A stretch of 64,000 bases of DNA from contig NZ_VATK01000010.1 of NCBI RefSeq assembly GCF_006546985.1, forward strand, positions 1 through 64,000, in the 5' to 3' direction. This DNA is from Bacillus sp. 03113. GTDB taxonomy: Bacteria > Bacillota > Bacilli > Bacillales > Cytobacillaceae. Positions 7,256 through 17,366 of this stretch are shown piece after piece (the first letter of the stretch is position 1; every line of letters begins with the position of its first letter). Made by a program: the position numbers and the translations under genes. Below the pieces are notes generated by a model. That model worked only from the letters and a program-made list of their open reading frames with translations, ran no database searches and was not told where the DNA came from.

Positions 7256-7534
7256 TTTGTTTATTAATCCCGTAATATAGTACCATATAATCCCAACAGC
7301 ACCGATGTAGTAAAAAATGATTAGGATCCATCCTGTGGGGTCAATCGGCAATATATTTGCAATAACGATTAATGGGTAAACGTAGAAAATAATATCCTTT
7401 AAATAATTTGTTATTATTTTTGGATTGAGCGTCCAAGTCACTAACGAACGAAAAAGACCAACAAGAAAATCAAGTAACATAAAACCAAAAACAGCCCAAA
7501 GCGCATAGAACATATAACCTGCTATTTGAATCAT
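7244..7534 (-). CDS. Small hydrophobic membrane protein, unknown
   Basis: A 96-residue protein that is almost entirely membrane: about three helices (residues 5-28, 45-66 and 68-88) and a short basic tail (NKWRA). It starts ATG behind GAGAGAAGGGG and its stop lies inside a terminator hairpin, which supports a real single-gene unit. It is holin-like in size and hydrophobicity, but no lysis gene is nearby, so I leave the function open. Confidence 0.6.
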   Translation of the reverse strand: MIQIAGYMFYALWAVFGFMLLDFLVGLFRSLVTWTLNPKIITNYLKDIIFYVYPLIVIANILPIDPTGWILIIFYYIGAVGIIWYYITGLINKWRA

Positions 7535-7652
7535 CCCCCTTCTCTCTTTTTTAGTACTTTATCCTATGCTGCAAATAACTAATATGCCTGTAAATTTTAT
7601 CCAGATTATAAACTTCCTAAAAAAGAGAATCGCTAATCTTTAATACATAAAG

Positions 7653-7686
7653 AAAAACCCACCCTCAAGGAATATGGAGGGCAGGT
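7653..7686 (-). terminator. Terminator of the NAD-dependent reductase gene (probable)
   Basis: A hairpin pairs CCACCCTC with GGAGGGCAGG. On the minus strand it is followed by GGGTTTTTC. It lies about 130 bases past the stop at 7815. Confidence 0.5.
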
Positions 7687-7814
7687 AACAATAAAAGAGA
7701 TGATTATTCAGATGATGGTGCTTTTTAATTTGTTTACCGTGCGTCTTAAGAATCTTTTTGACTATCCTTTCAGAGAATAATCGATACATTGATGATCCAC
7801 TAACATACTCTCTC

Positions 7815-8846
7815 CTAAATCATCCCATCACTTTCCAACTGATTCTTTTGATCAATTAAAGTGGATTCAATGCTGCGATAGATCATCCCTAGTTCTTTCT
7901 TGCTTTTATTGTTGAGAAGCTTAAGGTTATGACCAACGTTTTTAGATACGTATTGTCTTGTAAGCCCTAGCATTGGAGCAATAAGCCACATCAATGGTTT
8001 TGGCACCTCCCGCTTTGGCAGTGGAAATTGACCAGGGAAATTATTTTCAATGATCTTTGCCATATCCAATAGAGTAGCTTCTTTGTTGGATATGATATAT
8101 CGACCTGAAGCCGTTTCTGTAAAGGCCGCTAACAGTTGAGCTTTTGCCACATCTCGTACGTCGACGATTCCGAAAGATAAGTTGGGCACACCAGTTTTAT
8201 ACGTACCTTTAAGGATGTCAAGCATGGTAGAAATGCTTGTAGAATCCGTCCGTTTTGCTAAAGATGGACCTAGCACGAAACCTGGATTGATTGTTACAAG
8301 GTCCCACCTATTTTGCTCGCCCGCCATTTTCCATGCTTCTTTTTCTGCGACTGTTTTCGAATAATTGTATGGCTGGTGCTCCAAGGAACTGGTTTTATTC
8401 CAATCCTCTTCTGTAAATTCTTGTTTCCCTTCCATATCATGATTATCACCATGAACAGCAGCAACACTGCTTGTTAAAACTACCCTTTTTACTGAACTAA
8501 CTTTATTGACCGATTGTAATAGGTTCCGCGTTCCCTCTTGTGCAGGCTTTACTAATTGACTATAGGCATCCTTAATCCCGTTGATGAAAAATGGAGAAGC
8601 CGTATGAAAGACAACTTCAGACCCTTCGACTGCTTGATCAAAACTTCCTTCTATTAATAAATCTGCCTCGTAAACGAATAATTTCCCGGGCGTCACTTTT
8701 TCGATTTGAAGAAGGTGCTCGTATTTTTCCTTTTTGTTTTTATCTCTAACCGTAATCCTAACATCATGTCCTTCTTCCAATAGACCTTTAACAATCCATG
8801 ACGCTACATATCCTGTGCCGCCAGTTACTAAAGCTGTCGTTTTCAT
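7815..8846 (-). CDS. NAD(P)-dependent aldehyde/dihydroflavonol-reductase-like protein (extended SDR)
   Basis: A 343-residue member of the extended short-chain dehydrogenase family. The nucleotide-binding motif is TGGTGYVASW (about 8-17) with RITVRDKNKKEK after beta-2, suggesting NADPH preference. The catalytic pair is in YNYSKTVAEKEAW (YxxxK). The block VVFHTASPFF and the later NPGFVLGP match bacterial DFR-like aldehyde reductases. The substrate is not predictable. It is transcribed in the same direction as, and downstream of, an ArsR-type regulator whose presumed operator sequence also occurs about 110 bases upstream of this start. Confidence 0.85.
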   Translation of the reverse strand: MKTTALVTGGTGYVASWIVKGLLEEGHDVRITVRDKNKKEKYEHLLQIEKVTPGKLFVYEADLLIEGSFDQAVEGSEVVFHTASPFFINGIKDAYSQLVKPAQEGTRNLLQSVNKVSSVKRVVLTSSVAAVHGDNHDMEGKQEFTEEDWNKTSSLEHQPYNYSKTVAEKEAWKMAGEQNRWDLVTINPGFVLGPSLAKRTDSTSISTMLDILKGTYKTGVPNLSFGIVDVRDVAKAQLLAAFTETASGRYIISNKEATLLDMAKIIENNFPGQFPLPKREVPKPLMWLIAPMLGLTRQYVSKNVGHNLKLLNNKSKKELGMIYRSIESTLIDQKNQLESDGMI

Positions 8847-8951
8847 CTTCTCATTCCCTCTTTCTTTTTGAAAAATTAACCAATGAGCCTATGAAGTCTA
8901 CTACTAAAAAGTTCTCTTTTTTATATGGAACTCTTCTCACTTAATATAAAG

Positions 8952-8969
8952 CGTTTAAACACTTAAACG
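8952..8969. promoter_or_regulatory. Probable ArsR-family operator upstream of the reductase
   Basis: CGTTTAAACACTTAAACG is an inverted repeat whose core GTTTAA-N4-TTAAAC is matched in spacing by GTTGAA-N4-TTAAAC in front of the arsR-type gene. Two sites with identical geometry upstream of two adjacent genes suggest one regulator controls both. Confidence 0.6.
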
Positions 8970-9023
8970 AATAAAATGCAAGTTTTTAGAATATGTTGAA
9001 GAAGAATTTCTTCGTCCTTCCTA

Positions 9024-9329
9024 TTAAACACAATCTTCCTCGACCGTTTGAATAAGCTTTTTAAGCTGCTCTATGGCAGTATCTAACGCTAGGGAATAGT
9101 ATCGCTTCGTCCCTTGTTGGTCTACAGAGACAAGGTTATTCTGTTTGAGAATTTTCAAATGATGAGAAATAGCTGGTCTCGAAAGCTTCGAATGCTCCGC
9201 AATCTCATTAACTGTTAAGCGTTCTTTTTCAGCTAACAGTAAGATAATATCTTGCCTATATTCATCGCTTAATGCTTGAAAAAGCGGTATACAATTCCTG
9301 AAATTTTCAATAGTTGCTTTAGAACCCAT
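9024..9329 (-). CDS. ArsR-family winged-helix transcriptional repressor
   Basis: A small (about 101-residue) HTH_5 regulator. The block IILLLAEKERLTVNEIAEHS followed by LSRPAISHHLKILKQ is the ArsR recognition helix region, and the wing is VSVDQQGTKRYYSLA. I choose the ATG at 9329 (MGSKATIENF), with AAGGGG seven bases before it, over an upstream frame start at 9392 that lacks a ribosome site and would run through the operator. There is no CxC metal motif in helix 3, so it is probably not a classical metal sensor. Likely autoregulated and controlling the downstream reductase. Confidence 0.85.
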   Translation of the reverse strand: MGSKATIENFRNCIPLFQALSDEYRQDIILLLAEKERLTVNEIAEHSKLSRPAISHHLKILKQNNLVSVDQQGTKRYYSLALDTAIEQLKKLIQTVEEDCV

Positions 9330-9344
9330 GTAAGTACCCCTTAC

Positions 9345-9360
9345 GTTGAAATGTTTAAAC
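9345..9360. promoter_or_regulatory. Probable ArsR-family operator, autoregulatory site
   Basis: GTTGAAATGTTTAAAC lies 15 bases upstream of the arsR-type start and shares the 6-4-6 layout of the site at 8952-8969. It includes the palindrome GTTTAAAC. Confidence 0.55.
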
Positions 9361-9501
9361 ATATTATAAAATCTATTGCAAATTCTTGTCAAGAAATTTG
9401 GTCGTTCTAGATCTTACCTCTATTACAAAAAGGATAATTATCTTAGTACAAAAACTAGATAACAATCTCAATCAAAAAATTTAATCGTTTATTTTCATAA
9501 A

Positions 9502-9533
9502 GAAAAAGACTTTACATATGTAACTGTAAAGTC
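9502..9533 (-). terminator. Terminator of the SDR gene
   Basis: GACTTTACA (9508-9516) and TGTAAAGTC (9525-9533) form a 9-bp stem followed on the minus strand by TTTTTCTTT. It is about 75 bases past the SDR stop. Confidence 0.7.
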
Positions 9534-9608
9534 CACCGATCATTAAGCATTAAAATACCCTTCTGTTCCAATCTTAATTTAGTCACGGAATCATGAATTC
9601 TTTTATAT

Positions 9609-10394
9609 TTAGTCAAACATTAAAGGACGTGCTATTTTATTAATGGCTGCCCCATCGACCATAAGCGTTTGACCACTAACATATGTGGCTTCATCTGAAA
9701 CCATAAATAAACAAGCATTCGCGATATCATCAACTGTTCCAATTCGACCAAATGGCTGGAAGTCAAGTGTTTGCTTTAAGGCTTCTTCTGGATCAGGGAG
9801 GCTTGCGAAGGTTTGACGGAATAGTGGAGTGTCAACAGAACTTGGACAAACAGCATTAACACGAATGTTCAGTGGGCCACAATCCAAAGACATTTGTCTT
9901 GTTAATGCTGTGATTCCACCTTTTGATGCAGCATAAGCAGCTAAACGAGTAATCGTTTTTTCCGCATGCCAGGACGCGATATTCACAATGGCTCCCCCAC
10001 CGCGTTGTTCCATTTTAGGGATTGTATATTTTGAGCACAAAAAAGTACCAGTTAAATTCACTCCAATGACCTTCTGCCATTCATCAAAAGTAGTATCAAC
10101 AACGGATTTACGGATATTCACAGCGGCATTATTAATTAGGATATCTATTCCTCCAAAATGATCGACACCCGCCTCAACCATTGCTTTTACCTGCTCTTCA
10201 TCACTTATATCCGTTTTCACAAAAATAGAGTCTATTCCTTCTGATGCTAGCTTGTCTACAACCTTTGCACCTGCTTCCTCATTTATATCAGCTATCACAA
10301 TTCTTGCACCGTTTCTCCCGAATGTTTGAGCAATCCCTTCTCCAATCCCTTGACTTCCTCCAGTTACGATAGCTACTTTATCTTTTAATCTCAA
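9609..10394 (-). CDS. Short-chain dehydrogenase/reductase (FabG/glucose-dehydrogenase-like)
   Basis: A classical SDR of 261 residues. Cofactor motif TGGSQGIGEGIAQ (about 11-23); acidic residue after beta-2 in VIADINEEAG, pointing to NAD; NNAAVN; catalytic Ser in NIASWH; and Tyr/Lys in YAASK. The C-terminus VSGQTLMVDGA is also typical. The family oxidises or reduces many alcohols and ketones and the substrate cannot be read from sequence. It starts TTG at 10394 with GGGAGGG seven bases upstream. Monocistronic with its own terminator. Confidence 0.88.
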   Translation of the reverse strand: MRLKDKVAIVTGGSQGIGEGIAQTFGRNGARIVIADINEEAGAKVVDKLASEGIDSIFVKTDISDEEQVKAMVEAGVDHFGGIDILINNAAVNIRKSVVDTTFDEWQKVIGVNLTGTFLCSKYTIPKMEQRGGGAIVNIASWHAEKTITRLAAYAASKGGITALTRQMSLDCGPLNIRVNAVCPSSVDTPLFRQTFASLPDPEEALKQTLDFQPFGRIGTVDDIANACLFMVSDEATYVSGQTLMVDGAAINKIARPLMFD

Positions 10395-10634
10395 AATTAA
10401 ACCCTCCCAATAAAAAATGTGAATTTAAGCTTCTACCCATTACCTTTTCTACCAACCTATAATAATCATTTATTCTATTTTCAGGCTTATTATCAAGAGT
10501 AAATAATTCAAAAAGAAAAAACCACCGATAAGGCTTCATCAAAAGATATATCTAATCCTCTGACCACTTTACTTGAATATGTATGCTAATTTGAAAGGAG
10601 TTTAGACAAACCGTATTAACATGAATAAAAAATA

Positions 10635-10699
10635 TTGACAGAACAGGTGAAGAATTTTAATATTCTTATTGTTAACCAATTTAAATTTTAAGTTAACAT
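10635..10699 (+). promoter_or_regulatory. Biotin operon promoter with overlapping BirA operator
   Basis: A near-consensus sigma-A promoter has TTGACA (10635-10640), a 17-base spacer and TAATAT (10658-10663). The predicted transcription start falls in a BirA-type operator: TTGTTAAC (10669-10676), 15 bases, then GTTAACAT (10692-10699). Biotin-loaded BirA binding there would block initiation, the known control of the Bacillus bio operon. Confidence 0.88.
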
Positions 10700-10788
10700 A
10701 TTAATCAAATTAGCCTTTAAAAGGACTCACCCAAATTATAGCTCATATGGATGCTATTACAAATACCAAGGTTGGGAGGTTAAAATCA

Positions 10789-11571
10789 TTGATCGAGGAA
10801 AACTTTTTTAGTGTGAGAATGAGAGCTTCCAAGAATGGAGCCCATGAACATGGCGGAAAGCATATATCTGGCGGTGAACAAATTTCAACCTACCACAACT
10901 TGAAAAATACGGTGAATGTTCTGCTAGAAAAAGCGTTAACTCATTCACGAGGCAATCCTGATTTTATGCAGATTCAGTTTGAATTAATTCATGAACCTAT
11001 TACAACATTGAAGCCATTACATATTGGGATTAATGAAGCGGAATCGGTAGAGGAAGGACAATCAATCGCCCGGAGCCTTTTAGAGAAAGCTGGGATTTCG
11101 AGAGAGATCATTGAAAAAGCGTACCAGCAAATAAGTGAATACCCGAATCTTAGAGGAGCTATTTTGTTTGATATTCGCTCTGGTGTACGAATCGATGATC
11201 GAAACGAAAAAGGCATTCGGGTTTCTAGAATGGACTGGTTAACCACTAATTTTGAAAAATGGGCGGACTACTACAGTATGACTCAGAGTCAAAGGTTTAA
11301 AGAAGCGCTTGTTCTTGCAACGAAGGTGAGTGCTCATCCAGCTACTATCGCAGAATTATGCTGGTCAGATGATCCAGAATATGTAACAGGTTATGTGGCA
11401 AGTAAAAAGCTGGGTTATCAGCGGATTACGAAGCTAAAAGAATATGGTGATGAACGCGGCTGTCGAATCTTCTTTGTGGATGGATTAAGCGATCTTCACT
11501 CATATATAGACTACTTAGAAAAACAGCCAATATTCATTGAATGGGAGGAAGAAAATTGCCACACGATTTAA
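10789..11571 (+). CDS. bioW: 6-carboxyhexanoate--CoA ligase (pimeloyl-CoA synthetase)
   Basis: BioW activates pimelate to pimeloyl-CoA, the entry point of biotin synthesis in Bacillus. The protein matches B. subtilis BioW along its length as I recall it: [20 protein letters not shown] at the N-terminus, then [15 protein letters not shown]-like and [20 protein letters not shown] blocks. I choose the TTG at 10789 because GGGAGG ends nine bases before it and the family match starts there; an in-frame ATG at 10747 has no ribosome site. First gene of the bio operon, overlapping bioA by 16 bases. Confidence 0.93.
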   Translation: MIEENFFSVRMRASKNGAHEHGGKHISGGEQISTYHNLKNTVNVLLEKALTHSRGNPDFMQIQFELIHEPITTLKPLHIGINEAESVEEGQSIARSLLEKAGISREIIEKAYQQISEYPNLRGAILFDIRSGVRIDDRNEKGIRVSRMDWLTTNFEKWADYYSMTQSQRFKEALVLATKVSAHPATIAELCWSDDPEYVTGYVASKKLGYQRITKLKEYGDERGCRIFFVDGLSDLHSYIDYLEKQPIFIEWEEENCHTI

Positions 11572-12914
11572 TAGAAAAAAGTAAAAAATATCTTTGGCTG
11601 CCTTTCACGCAAATGAAAGATTATGATGAAAATCCTTTTATCATCGAAAGCGGCGATGGCATAAAAGTAAAAGACATTGATGGAAAGGAATATTATGATG
11701 GATTTTCTGCACTTTGGCTGAATGTCCATGGCCATAGAAAAAAAGAATTAGATCAAGCGATTAAGAACCAGCTTGATAAAATTGCCCACTCTACATTACT
11801 TGGAATGACAAATGTACCGGCAACAGAACTTGCTGAAAAACTAATTGAAATAAGTCCCGAAAAGCTGACACGCGTCTTTTATTCAGATAGTGGTGCAGAA
11901 GCGATGGAAATTGCTCTTAAGATGGCGTTTCAATATTGGATGAATATCGGCAGGCCCGAGAAGCATAAATTTATTGCGATGCAAAATGGCTATCATGGCG
12001 ATACGATAGGTGCAGTTAGTGTAGGTTCCATCGACCTTTTCCATCAAGTGTACGGCCCTTTAATGTTTAAAAGTTATAAAGCTCCCATTCCATATGTCTA
12101 TCACTCTAAAAGCGGTGACCCTGTACAGTGCAGAGATGAATGTTTACATATACTTGAACAGCTTCTGATTAAAAATCATCAAGAAATCGCTGCGCTAACG
12201 ATCGAATCAATGGTTCAGGGGGCTGGCGGTATGATAGTGATGCCAGAAGGATTTTTGTCAGGTGTACGTGCGCTTTGTACAAAATATGATGTCTTAATGA
12301 TTGTAGATGAAGTTGCGACAGGTTTTGGACGAACGGGAAAAATGTTTGCCTGTGAACATGAAGATGTTCAGCCTGATTTAATGGCAGTTGGGAAAGGCAT
12401 TACAGGAGGCTATTTGCCAATAGCTGCAACATTAACAACAGAGGCCATTTACAATGCATTCTATGATGACTATGACAAACGAAAAACGTTATTCCATGGT
12501 CATTCTTATACCGGAAACCAGCTTGGATGTGCCGTGGCGATTGAAAACTTGCGTTTATTTGAATCGGAAAACCTTGTAGCTGAGGTTGCTAAAAAGGCAG
12601 AGTATCTCCAATTGCTGCTTGAGGAATTAAAATCCCTTCCACACGTTGGTGACATTAGACAGCTTGGTTTTATGTGTGGAATTGAGCTAGTTAACTCTAA
12701 GGATACGAAGAAGCCTTTCCCTGCTGAAAATCGAATCGGATATCAAGTTACATTGAAAATGAGAGAGCTCGGTATGCTAACAAGGCCATTAGGCGATGTT
12801 ATCGTTTTTATGCCTCCTCACGTAAGCACTCTGGAAGAACTGAAGGAAATGGTTGCGATTATGAAAGAAGCCATTACAGAAGTTACAAACGGGGTAACGA
12901 AGGTTGGAGCTTAA
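11556..12914 (+). CDS. bioA: Lysine/SAM--8-amino-7-oxononanoate transaminase (BioA/BioK type)
   Basis: A PLP-dependent class III aminotransferase converting 8-amino-7-oxononanoate (KAPA) to 7,8-diaminopelargonate. In B. subtilis the orthologue (also called BioK) uses lysine as amino donor; this protein is close to it over its length, so lysine use is likely but inferred. Landmarks: [40 protein letters not shown] and the PLP lysine in [12 protein letters not shown]. Start is TTG at 11556, behind GGGAGGAAG, inside the end of bioW. About 452 residues, normal length. Confidence 0.93.
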   Translation: MPHDLIEKSKKYLWLPFTQMKDYDENPFIIESGDGIKVKDIDGKEYYDGFSALWLNVHGHRKKELDQAIKNQLDKIAHSTLLGMTNVPATELAEKLIEISPEKLTRVFYSDSGAEAMEIALKMAFQYWMNIGRPEKHKFIAMQNGYHGDTIGAVSVGSIDLFHQVYGPLMFKSYKAPIPYVYHSKSGDPVQCRDECLHILEQLLIKNHQEIAALTIESMVQGAGGMIVMPEGFLSGVRALCTKYDVLMIVDEVATGFGRTGKMFACEHEDVQPDLMAVGKGITGGYLPIAATLTTEAIYNAFYDDYDKRKTLFHGHSYTGNQLGCAVAIENLRLFESENLVAEVAKKAEYLQLLLEELKSLPHVGDIRQLGFMCGIELVNSKDTKKPFPAENRIGYQVTLKMRELGMLTRPLGDVIVFMPPHVSTLEELKEMVAIMKEAITEVTNGVTKVGA

Positions 12915-14073
12915 TGAATGGTTAAGCAGGCGAATAAACAAAACAAAAGCCGCAGGTTTGTATCGAAAAGTTCGAACAATGAATACGGCTCCTCTTCCTG
13001 AAATGTTGGTGGATGGTCAGAGACAGATTGTTTTTTCATCGAATAATTATTTAGGACTGGCAAATGACCGGCGCTTAGTTTATGCCGCAGAAACGACCCT
13101 GCACGAATTTGGTGTAGGAAGCAGTGGATCAAGATTAACGACGGGCCATACAGATTGGCATCAAAAGCTTGAAGAAAAAATCGCCCGTTTTAAGCAAACA
13201 GAAGCATCTCTCCTTTTTTCAAGCGGTTATTTAGCCAATATCGGCGTCCTATCATCATTGCCTGAAAAAGGAGATCTTATTTTAAGCGACCAGTTAAACC
13301 ATGCAAGTATTATCGATGGATGCCGTCTCTCAAAAGCAGAAAAAGGCGTTTATAACCATATCGATATGTTTGATCTTGAAGAAAAATTGAAAGCAGCAGC
13401 TTCCTATCAGCGGCGGTTTATTGTAACAGATGGAGTTTTTAGTATGGATGGGACCATTGCCCCTCTTGATCAAATGATCCCTCTTGCAAAACGATATCAT
13501 GCCTACGTAATTGTGGATGATGCACACGCAACAGGTGTTTTAGGAGAAAATGGCAGAGGAACTAGTGAATATTTCGGTGTTCATCCTGATGTGGTTATTG
13601 GAACCTTAAGTAAAGCCATTGGAACAGAAGGTGGTTTTGTTGCAGGTTCGAAGGTTTTAATAGACTTCCTGCTAAACCATGCAAGAACCTTTATTTTTCA
13701 AACAGCTCTGCCGCCGGCAATCTGTGCTGCATCATGTGCCGCATTGGAAATCATTGAAGAAAGTAAAGATATCCGCCAGCTATTATTTTCCAATGTAAAA
13801 AAAATGAAAATTAGGTTAGAAGAAATGGGTTATATCGTGAAGGGAGACCTTACTCCTATTATTCCTGTGATCATTGGAGATCCGAAAACAGCGGTCATTT
13901 TTGCGGAAAAACTACAGGAAAACGGAATATACGCACCTGCCATCCGTCCGCCAACTGTACCAGATGGGGAAAGTCGCATCCGGCTGACCGTTACCTCCGA
14001 CCATGGTTCTAAAGAAATAGATTACTTGTTGGAGTGCTTTCATTTCATCGGAAAAGAGTTGAAGTTGATATGA
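12904..14073 (+). CDS. bioF: 8-amino-7-oxononanoate synthase
   Basis: A PLP enzyme that condenses pimeloyl-CoA or pimeloyl-ACP with alanine to give KAPA. It has 389 residues and the family blocks [41 protein letters not shown] and, at the PLP lysine, [13 protein letters not shown]. It starts TTG at 12904, overlapping the bioA stop by 11 bases, with only a weak ribosome site, so translational coupling to bioA is probable. The ATG just beyond (12914) is out of frame. Confidence 0.93.
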   Translation: MELNEWLSRRINKTKAAGLYRKVRTMNTAPLPEMLVDGQRQIVFSSNNYLGLANDRRLVYAAETTLHEFGVGSSGSRLTTGHTDWHQKLEEKIARFKQTEASLLFSSGYLANIGVLSSLPEKGDLILSDQLNHASIIDGCRLSKAEKGVYNHIDMFDLEEKLKAAASYQRRFIVTDGVFSMDGTIAPLDQMIPLAKRYHAYVIVDDAHATGVLGENGRGTSEYFGVHPDVVIGTLSKAIGTEGGFVAGSKVLIDFLLNHARTFIFQTALPPAICAASCAALEIIEESKDIRQLLFSNVKKMKIRLEEMGYIVKGDLTPIIPVIIGDPKTAVIFAEKLQENGIYAPAIRPPTVPDGESRIRLTVTSDHGSKEIDYLLECFHFIGKELKLI

Positions 14074-14771
14074 ACGGCTTTTTTGTAACAGGAACCGATA
14101 CTGATGTTGGAAAAACGATTATTTCCAGCGGGCTAGCAGCGGTTTTAAAAGAAAAAGAGATAGATGTTGGCGTGTTTAAGCCATTGTTAAGCGGGATTTC
14201 TCGTGAAGATCCAGCCAGCGATACTAGCTTTCTTAAACAACTGTCGCAAACGTCTTTATCATATGAAGAAATTACCCCTTTTGAATTTAAAGAACCACTT
14301 GCTCCGTATGTTGCAGGAAAGCTGGAAGGAAAAATGGTAACAATTGAAGAGGTATTAAGCTACTGGGAAAAGATCAAAGGAAAACACGAATTTTTCATTG
14401 TAGAAGGTGCTGGCGGTATTTCAGTCCCACTCGGTGAACACTTCTTAGTTAGTGATTTAATCAAGGCATTACAGCTTCCAATTGTAATTGTCGCCCGGCC
14501 GAATCTTGGGACGGTCAATCATATTTATCTAACGGTTCAATACGCAAAAAGTCTAGGTCTTTCAATTGCCGGGATCGTGATCAACGGAATAAGTGATCAT
14601 CCAGATCTTGCTGAAAAAACAAACCCAAAATTAATTGAAGATTTATGCGGTGTACCTATATTAGGGATAACTCCAAAGCTGAAAGAAATCACAAATGAAA
14701 ACATTAAAAACATGGTAAAAGAACACATAGATGTAACATTACTAATTAACGGAATGGAGCGAATACGATGA
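14070..14771 (+). CDS. bioD: Dethiobiotin synthetase
   Basis: An ATP-dependent carboxylase that closes the ureido ring of dethiobiotin. It has 233 residues from the ATG at 14070, which overlaps the bioF stop as ATGA; this start is preferred to an in-frame codon 12 residues upstream inside bioF. P-loop GTDTDVGKT (about 8-16), the substrate-binding VFKPLLSG, and [11 protein letters not shown] are the BioD signature. It overlaps bioB by four bases. Confidence 0.93.
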   Translation: MNGFFVTGTDTDVGKTIISSGLAAVLKEKEIDVGVFKPLLSGISREDPASDTSFLKQLSQTSLSYEEITPFEFKEPLAPYVAGKLEGKMVTIEEVLSYWEKIKGKHEFFIVEGAGGISVPLGEHFLVSDLIKALQLPIVIVARPNLGTVNHIYLTVQYAKSLGLSIAGIVINGISDHPDLAEKTNPKLIEDLCGVPILGITPKLKEITNENIKNMVKEHIDVTLLINGMERIR

Positions 14772-15775
14772 ATAAATGGACGGAACTTGCAGATAAGGTT
14801 TTAGAGGGAAAGGAATTAACAAATGAGGAGGCTCTTTCAATCTTAGAATGTCCGGATGATGATGTCCTATTGCTTATGCATGCGACTTTTCAAATTAGAA
14901 AGAAATATTACGGAAAAAAAGTAAAGCTTAATATGATCATGAATGTAAAATCTGGACTATGCCCGGAAAACTGCGGCTATTGCTCTCAATCTTCTATTTC
15001 TACTGCACCCATTAAAACTTACAGAATATTAGATAAGGATTCAATCCTTAAAGGTGCAAAACGTGCCCATGATTTAAATGTAGGGACATACTGTATTGTG
15101 GCAAGCGGCAGAGGGCCGTCAAATAAAGAAATTGATCACGTCGTGGATGCTGTAAAAGAAATAAAAGAATCATATGGATTAAAAATCTGTGCTTGTTTAG
15201 GGCTATTGAAGCCAGAACAAGCGAAGCGCTTAAAAGAATCCGGGGTAGACCGTTACAACCATAATATCAATACATCCGCGAGCAACCATGCAAACATTAC
15301 CACTTCACATACATACGATGATCGCGTCAATACAGTTGAGACGGTAAAAGGATCTGGAATGTCACCATGTTCAGGTGTCATTGTCGGCATGAGGGAAACG
15401 AAGCAGGATGTAGTTGACATGGCTAATAGCTTAAAAGCTCTTGATGCGGATTCTATTCCAGTTAATTTCTTACATGCTATTGATGGTACTCCCCTGCAAG
15501 GAGTAAAAGAATTAACTCCACTTTATTGTTTAAAAGTGCTGGCATTATTCCGCTTTATCAATCCAACTAAGGAAATTCGAATCTCGGGCGGACGCGAAGT
15601 CAACCTTCGTTCCTTGCAGCCATTAGGGCTATATGCAGCGAACTCCATATTCGTTGGCGATTATTTAACAACAGCTGGGCAAGAAAAAAATGAAGATTAT
15701 AAGATGCTGCGTGACTTAGGGTTTGAGATTGAATCTGTAGAAGAAATGAAAGCGAGCTTAGTAGCAAAATCATAA
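14768..15775 (+). CDS. bioB: Biotin synthase (radical SAM)
   Basis: Radical SAM enzyme inserting sulfur into dethiobiotin, 335 residues. Cluster motif [12 protein letters not shown] (CxxxCxxC), then [14 protein letters not shown], the second cluster ligands in CACLGLL and [13 protein letters not shown], and the arginine-containing [11 protein letters not shown]. All ligands of the 4Fe-4S and 2Fe-2S clusters appear present. Coupled to bioD by an ATGA overlap. Confidence 0.95.
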   Translation: MNKWTELADKVLEGKELTNEEALSILECPDDDVLLLMHATFQIRKKYYGKKVKLNMIMNVKSGLCPENCGYCSQSSISTAPIKTYRILDKDSILKGAKRAHDLNVGTYCIVASGRGPSNKEIDHVVDAVKEIKESYGLKICACLGLLKPEQAKRLKESGVDRYNHNINTSASNHANITTSHTYDDRVNTVETVKGSGMSPCSGVIVGMRETKQDVVDMANSLKALDADSIPVNFLHAIDGTPLQGVKELTPLYCLKVLALFRFINPTKEIRISGGREVNLRSLQPLGLYAANSIFVGDYLTTAGQEKNEDYKMLRDLGFEIESVEEMKASLVAKS

Positions 15776-15849
15776 AGCTATATTAAATTGGTTGGTTTTT
15801 GAATGAGTCAAAATCGATTTTAGCTACTGGATTCTTTTTTAAAATTTTA

Positions 15850-15879
15850 CAGAGATGTGTCTCATGCATCTCTGTAAAA
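15850..15879 (+). other. Stable hairpin between bioB and bioI
   Basis: ACAGAGATG and CATCTCTGT form a 9-bp stem with a 9-base loop in the 133-base bioB-bioI gap. There is no T-run on either strand after it, so it is unlikely to be a full terminator. It could be an RNA-processing or stability element that lowers bioI relative to bioB. Confidence 0.45.
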
Positions 15880-15908
15880 CAATGGTGATTATCTATTAGG
15901 GGGCTGAC

Positions 15909-17117
15909 ATGAAAACGAATATAAATCCAACGTTACCACTTTCATTTAATACTCCTGAGTTTTTTCAAAATCCTTATCCGTTTTATGAAGAGCTTCGATC
16001 CATGAATCCCCTCTATTGGGGAAATGTGTTAAAGAATCCGGGATGGTATGTGACAGGTTATAAAGAAGCTGTTGCCATTCTTAAGGATACTCGATTCATA
16101 AATCGCATCCCGCTGCCTGCAGCATCGAAAAAATATGAGCAGCTAAAAAAGACACAAAATGACATGATGCTGTATAAAAATCAACCAGACCATAAGCGGC
16201 TGCGTTTCCTGGTTAGTAACGTATTTACTCCAAGAATGGTAGAACAGCTTCGTCCTTATATCCAAGAAACGGTAAACGATTTACTGCAACAGGTTCAAAC
16301 AAAGAAAACAATGGATGTGGTTTCTGATTTTGCATTTCCTTTAGCGAGCCTCATTATCGCGAAAATGTTGGGAGTACCTCAAGAAGAGCGATATCAATTT
16401 AGAGAATGGGCTGTAAGCTTAATTCAAACGATTGATTTTACCCGTTCGAGAAAGACGTTAAACAATGGGAATACCATTACGATAACCTTACGTGATTATT
16501 TTAAAGAGCTCATTAAAAAAAAGACACACTCCCCTGAAGACGACCTTATCAGCCTGTTAATTAAAGAGGAACAGCAAGGTGACAGATTAACAGAAGATGA
16601 GATACTAGCAACCTGCATTTTACTTGTTATTGCTGGTCATGAGACAACAGTCAATCTTATCAGTAATTCGATCCTTGCCTTATTAAAACATCCTCATCAA
16701 CTGATGAAGCTAAAGGAAAACCCCTCACTTATTGGAGGGGCAGTTGAAGAGTTTTTACGCTATGAAAGCCCTACACAGATGACCGCTCGGACTGCATCGG
16801 AGGATATCAAGATCCATCAAACAACGATTAAAAAAGGAGATCAGGTCTATATTCTTTTGGGAGCTGCCAATCGAGACCCGAATAAATTCCATCATGCTCA
16901 CTTACTTGACATAACGAGGAATCCTAATCCTCATCTTGCATTTGGATATGGCACTCATTTTTGTTTAGGTGCTGCATTGGCACGTATAGAAGCACAAATT
17001 GCGATCCAATCCCTCCTAATTCAAAAAGATAACCTTCAATTAGCGGCTCCTGGCCTGTTATGGAGAAATTTGATGGGATTTAGATCGTTAAGTGAACTTT
17101 CCATTACATTTGACTGA
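15909..17117 (+). CDS. bioI: Cytochrome P450 BioI (pimeloyl-ACP forming)
   Basis: A 402-residue P450 of the CYP107H type that cleaves long-chain acyl-ACP to pimeloyl-ACP. Landmarks are the oxygen-binding I-helix VIAGHETTVNLI, the ExxR pair in FLRYE, and the heme-ligand loop FGYGTHFCLGAALAR with its cysteine. With bioW this gives the operon two routes to a pimeloyl thioester, as in B. subtilis. The start ATG is preceded by TAGGGGGC. It is the last gene before a strong terminator. Confidence 0.92.
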   Translation: MKTNINPTLPLSFNTPEFFQNPYPFYEELRSMNPLYWGNVLKNPGWYVTGYKEAVAILKDTRFINRIPLPAASKKYEQLKKTQNDMMLYKNQPDHKRLRFLVSNVFTPRMVEQLRPYIQETVNDLLQQVQTKKTMDVVSDFAFPLASLIIAKMLGVPQEERYQFREWAVSLIQTIDFTRSRKTLNNGNTITITLRDYFKELIKKKTHSPEDDLISLLIKEEQQGDRLTEDEILATCILLVIAGHETTVNLISNSILALLKHPHQLMKLKENPSLIGGAVEEFLRYESPTQMTARTASEDIKIHQTTIKKGDQVYILLGAANRDPNKFHHAHLLDITRNPNPHLAFGYGTHFCLGAALARIEAQIAIQSLLIQKDNLQLAAPGLLWRNLMGFRSLSELSITFD

Positions 17118-17291
17118 GTTAGAAAATAGAGATTGTATATTTGAAATGGTGATACGAACTGTAAAATAAAACGGACGCAAACTATACATTCTCTTTTCGT
17201 TTGTACCTACCCCAAGATAGATTTTATCCAGCAGCTATTTTTGCTGCTTTGAAATTTACCAAGACCTAATTCGTAAAAAGTCATATAAAAT

Positions 17292-17336
17292 AAAGGGCGA
17301 TACATATTAGACGTGTATAATATGTATCGCCCTTTT
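17292..17336. terminator. Bidirectional terminator between bioI and the HAAS gene
   Basis: AAAGGGCGATACATAT and its complement ATATGTATCGCCCTTTT (17320-17336) make a stem of at least 15 bp with A/T runs on both sides. It serves both converging genes, ending bioI on the plus strand and the gene ending at 17367 on the minus strand. Confidence 0.85.
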
Positions 17337-17366
17337 ACTCCTTGTTCTATAATCGCGCCGATTGTA

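Noticed and set aside
15850-15879. Hairpin between bioB and bioI as a terminator
   Set aside because: No T-run on either strand; a full stop would cut bioI from the operon.
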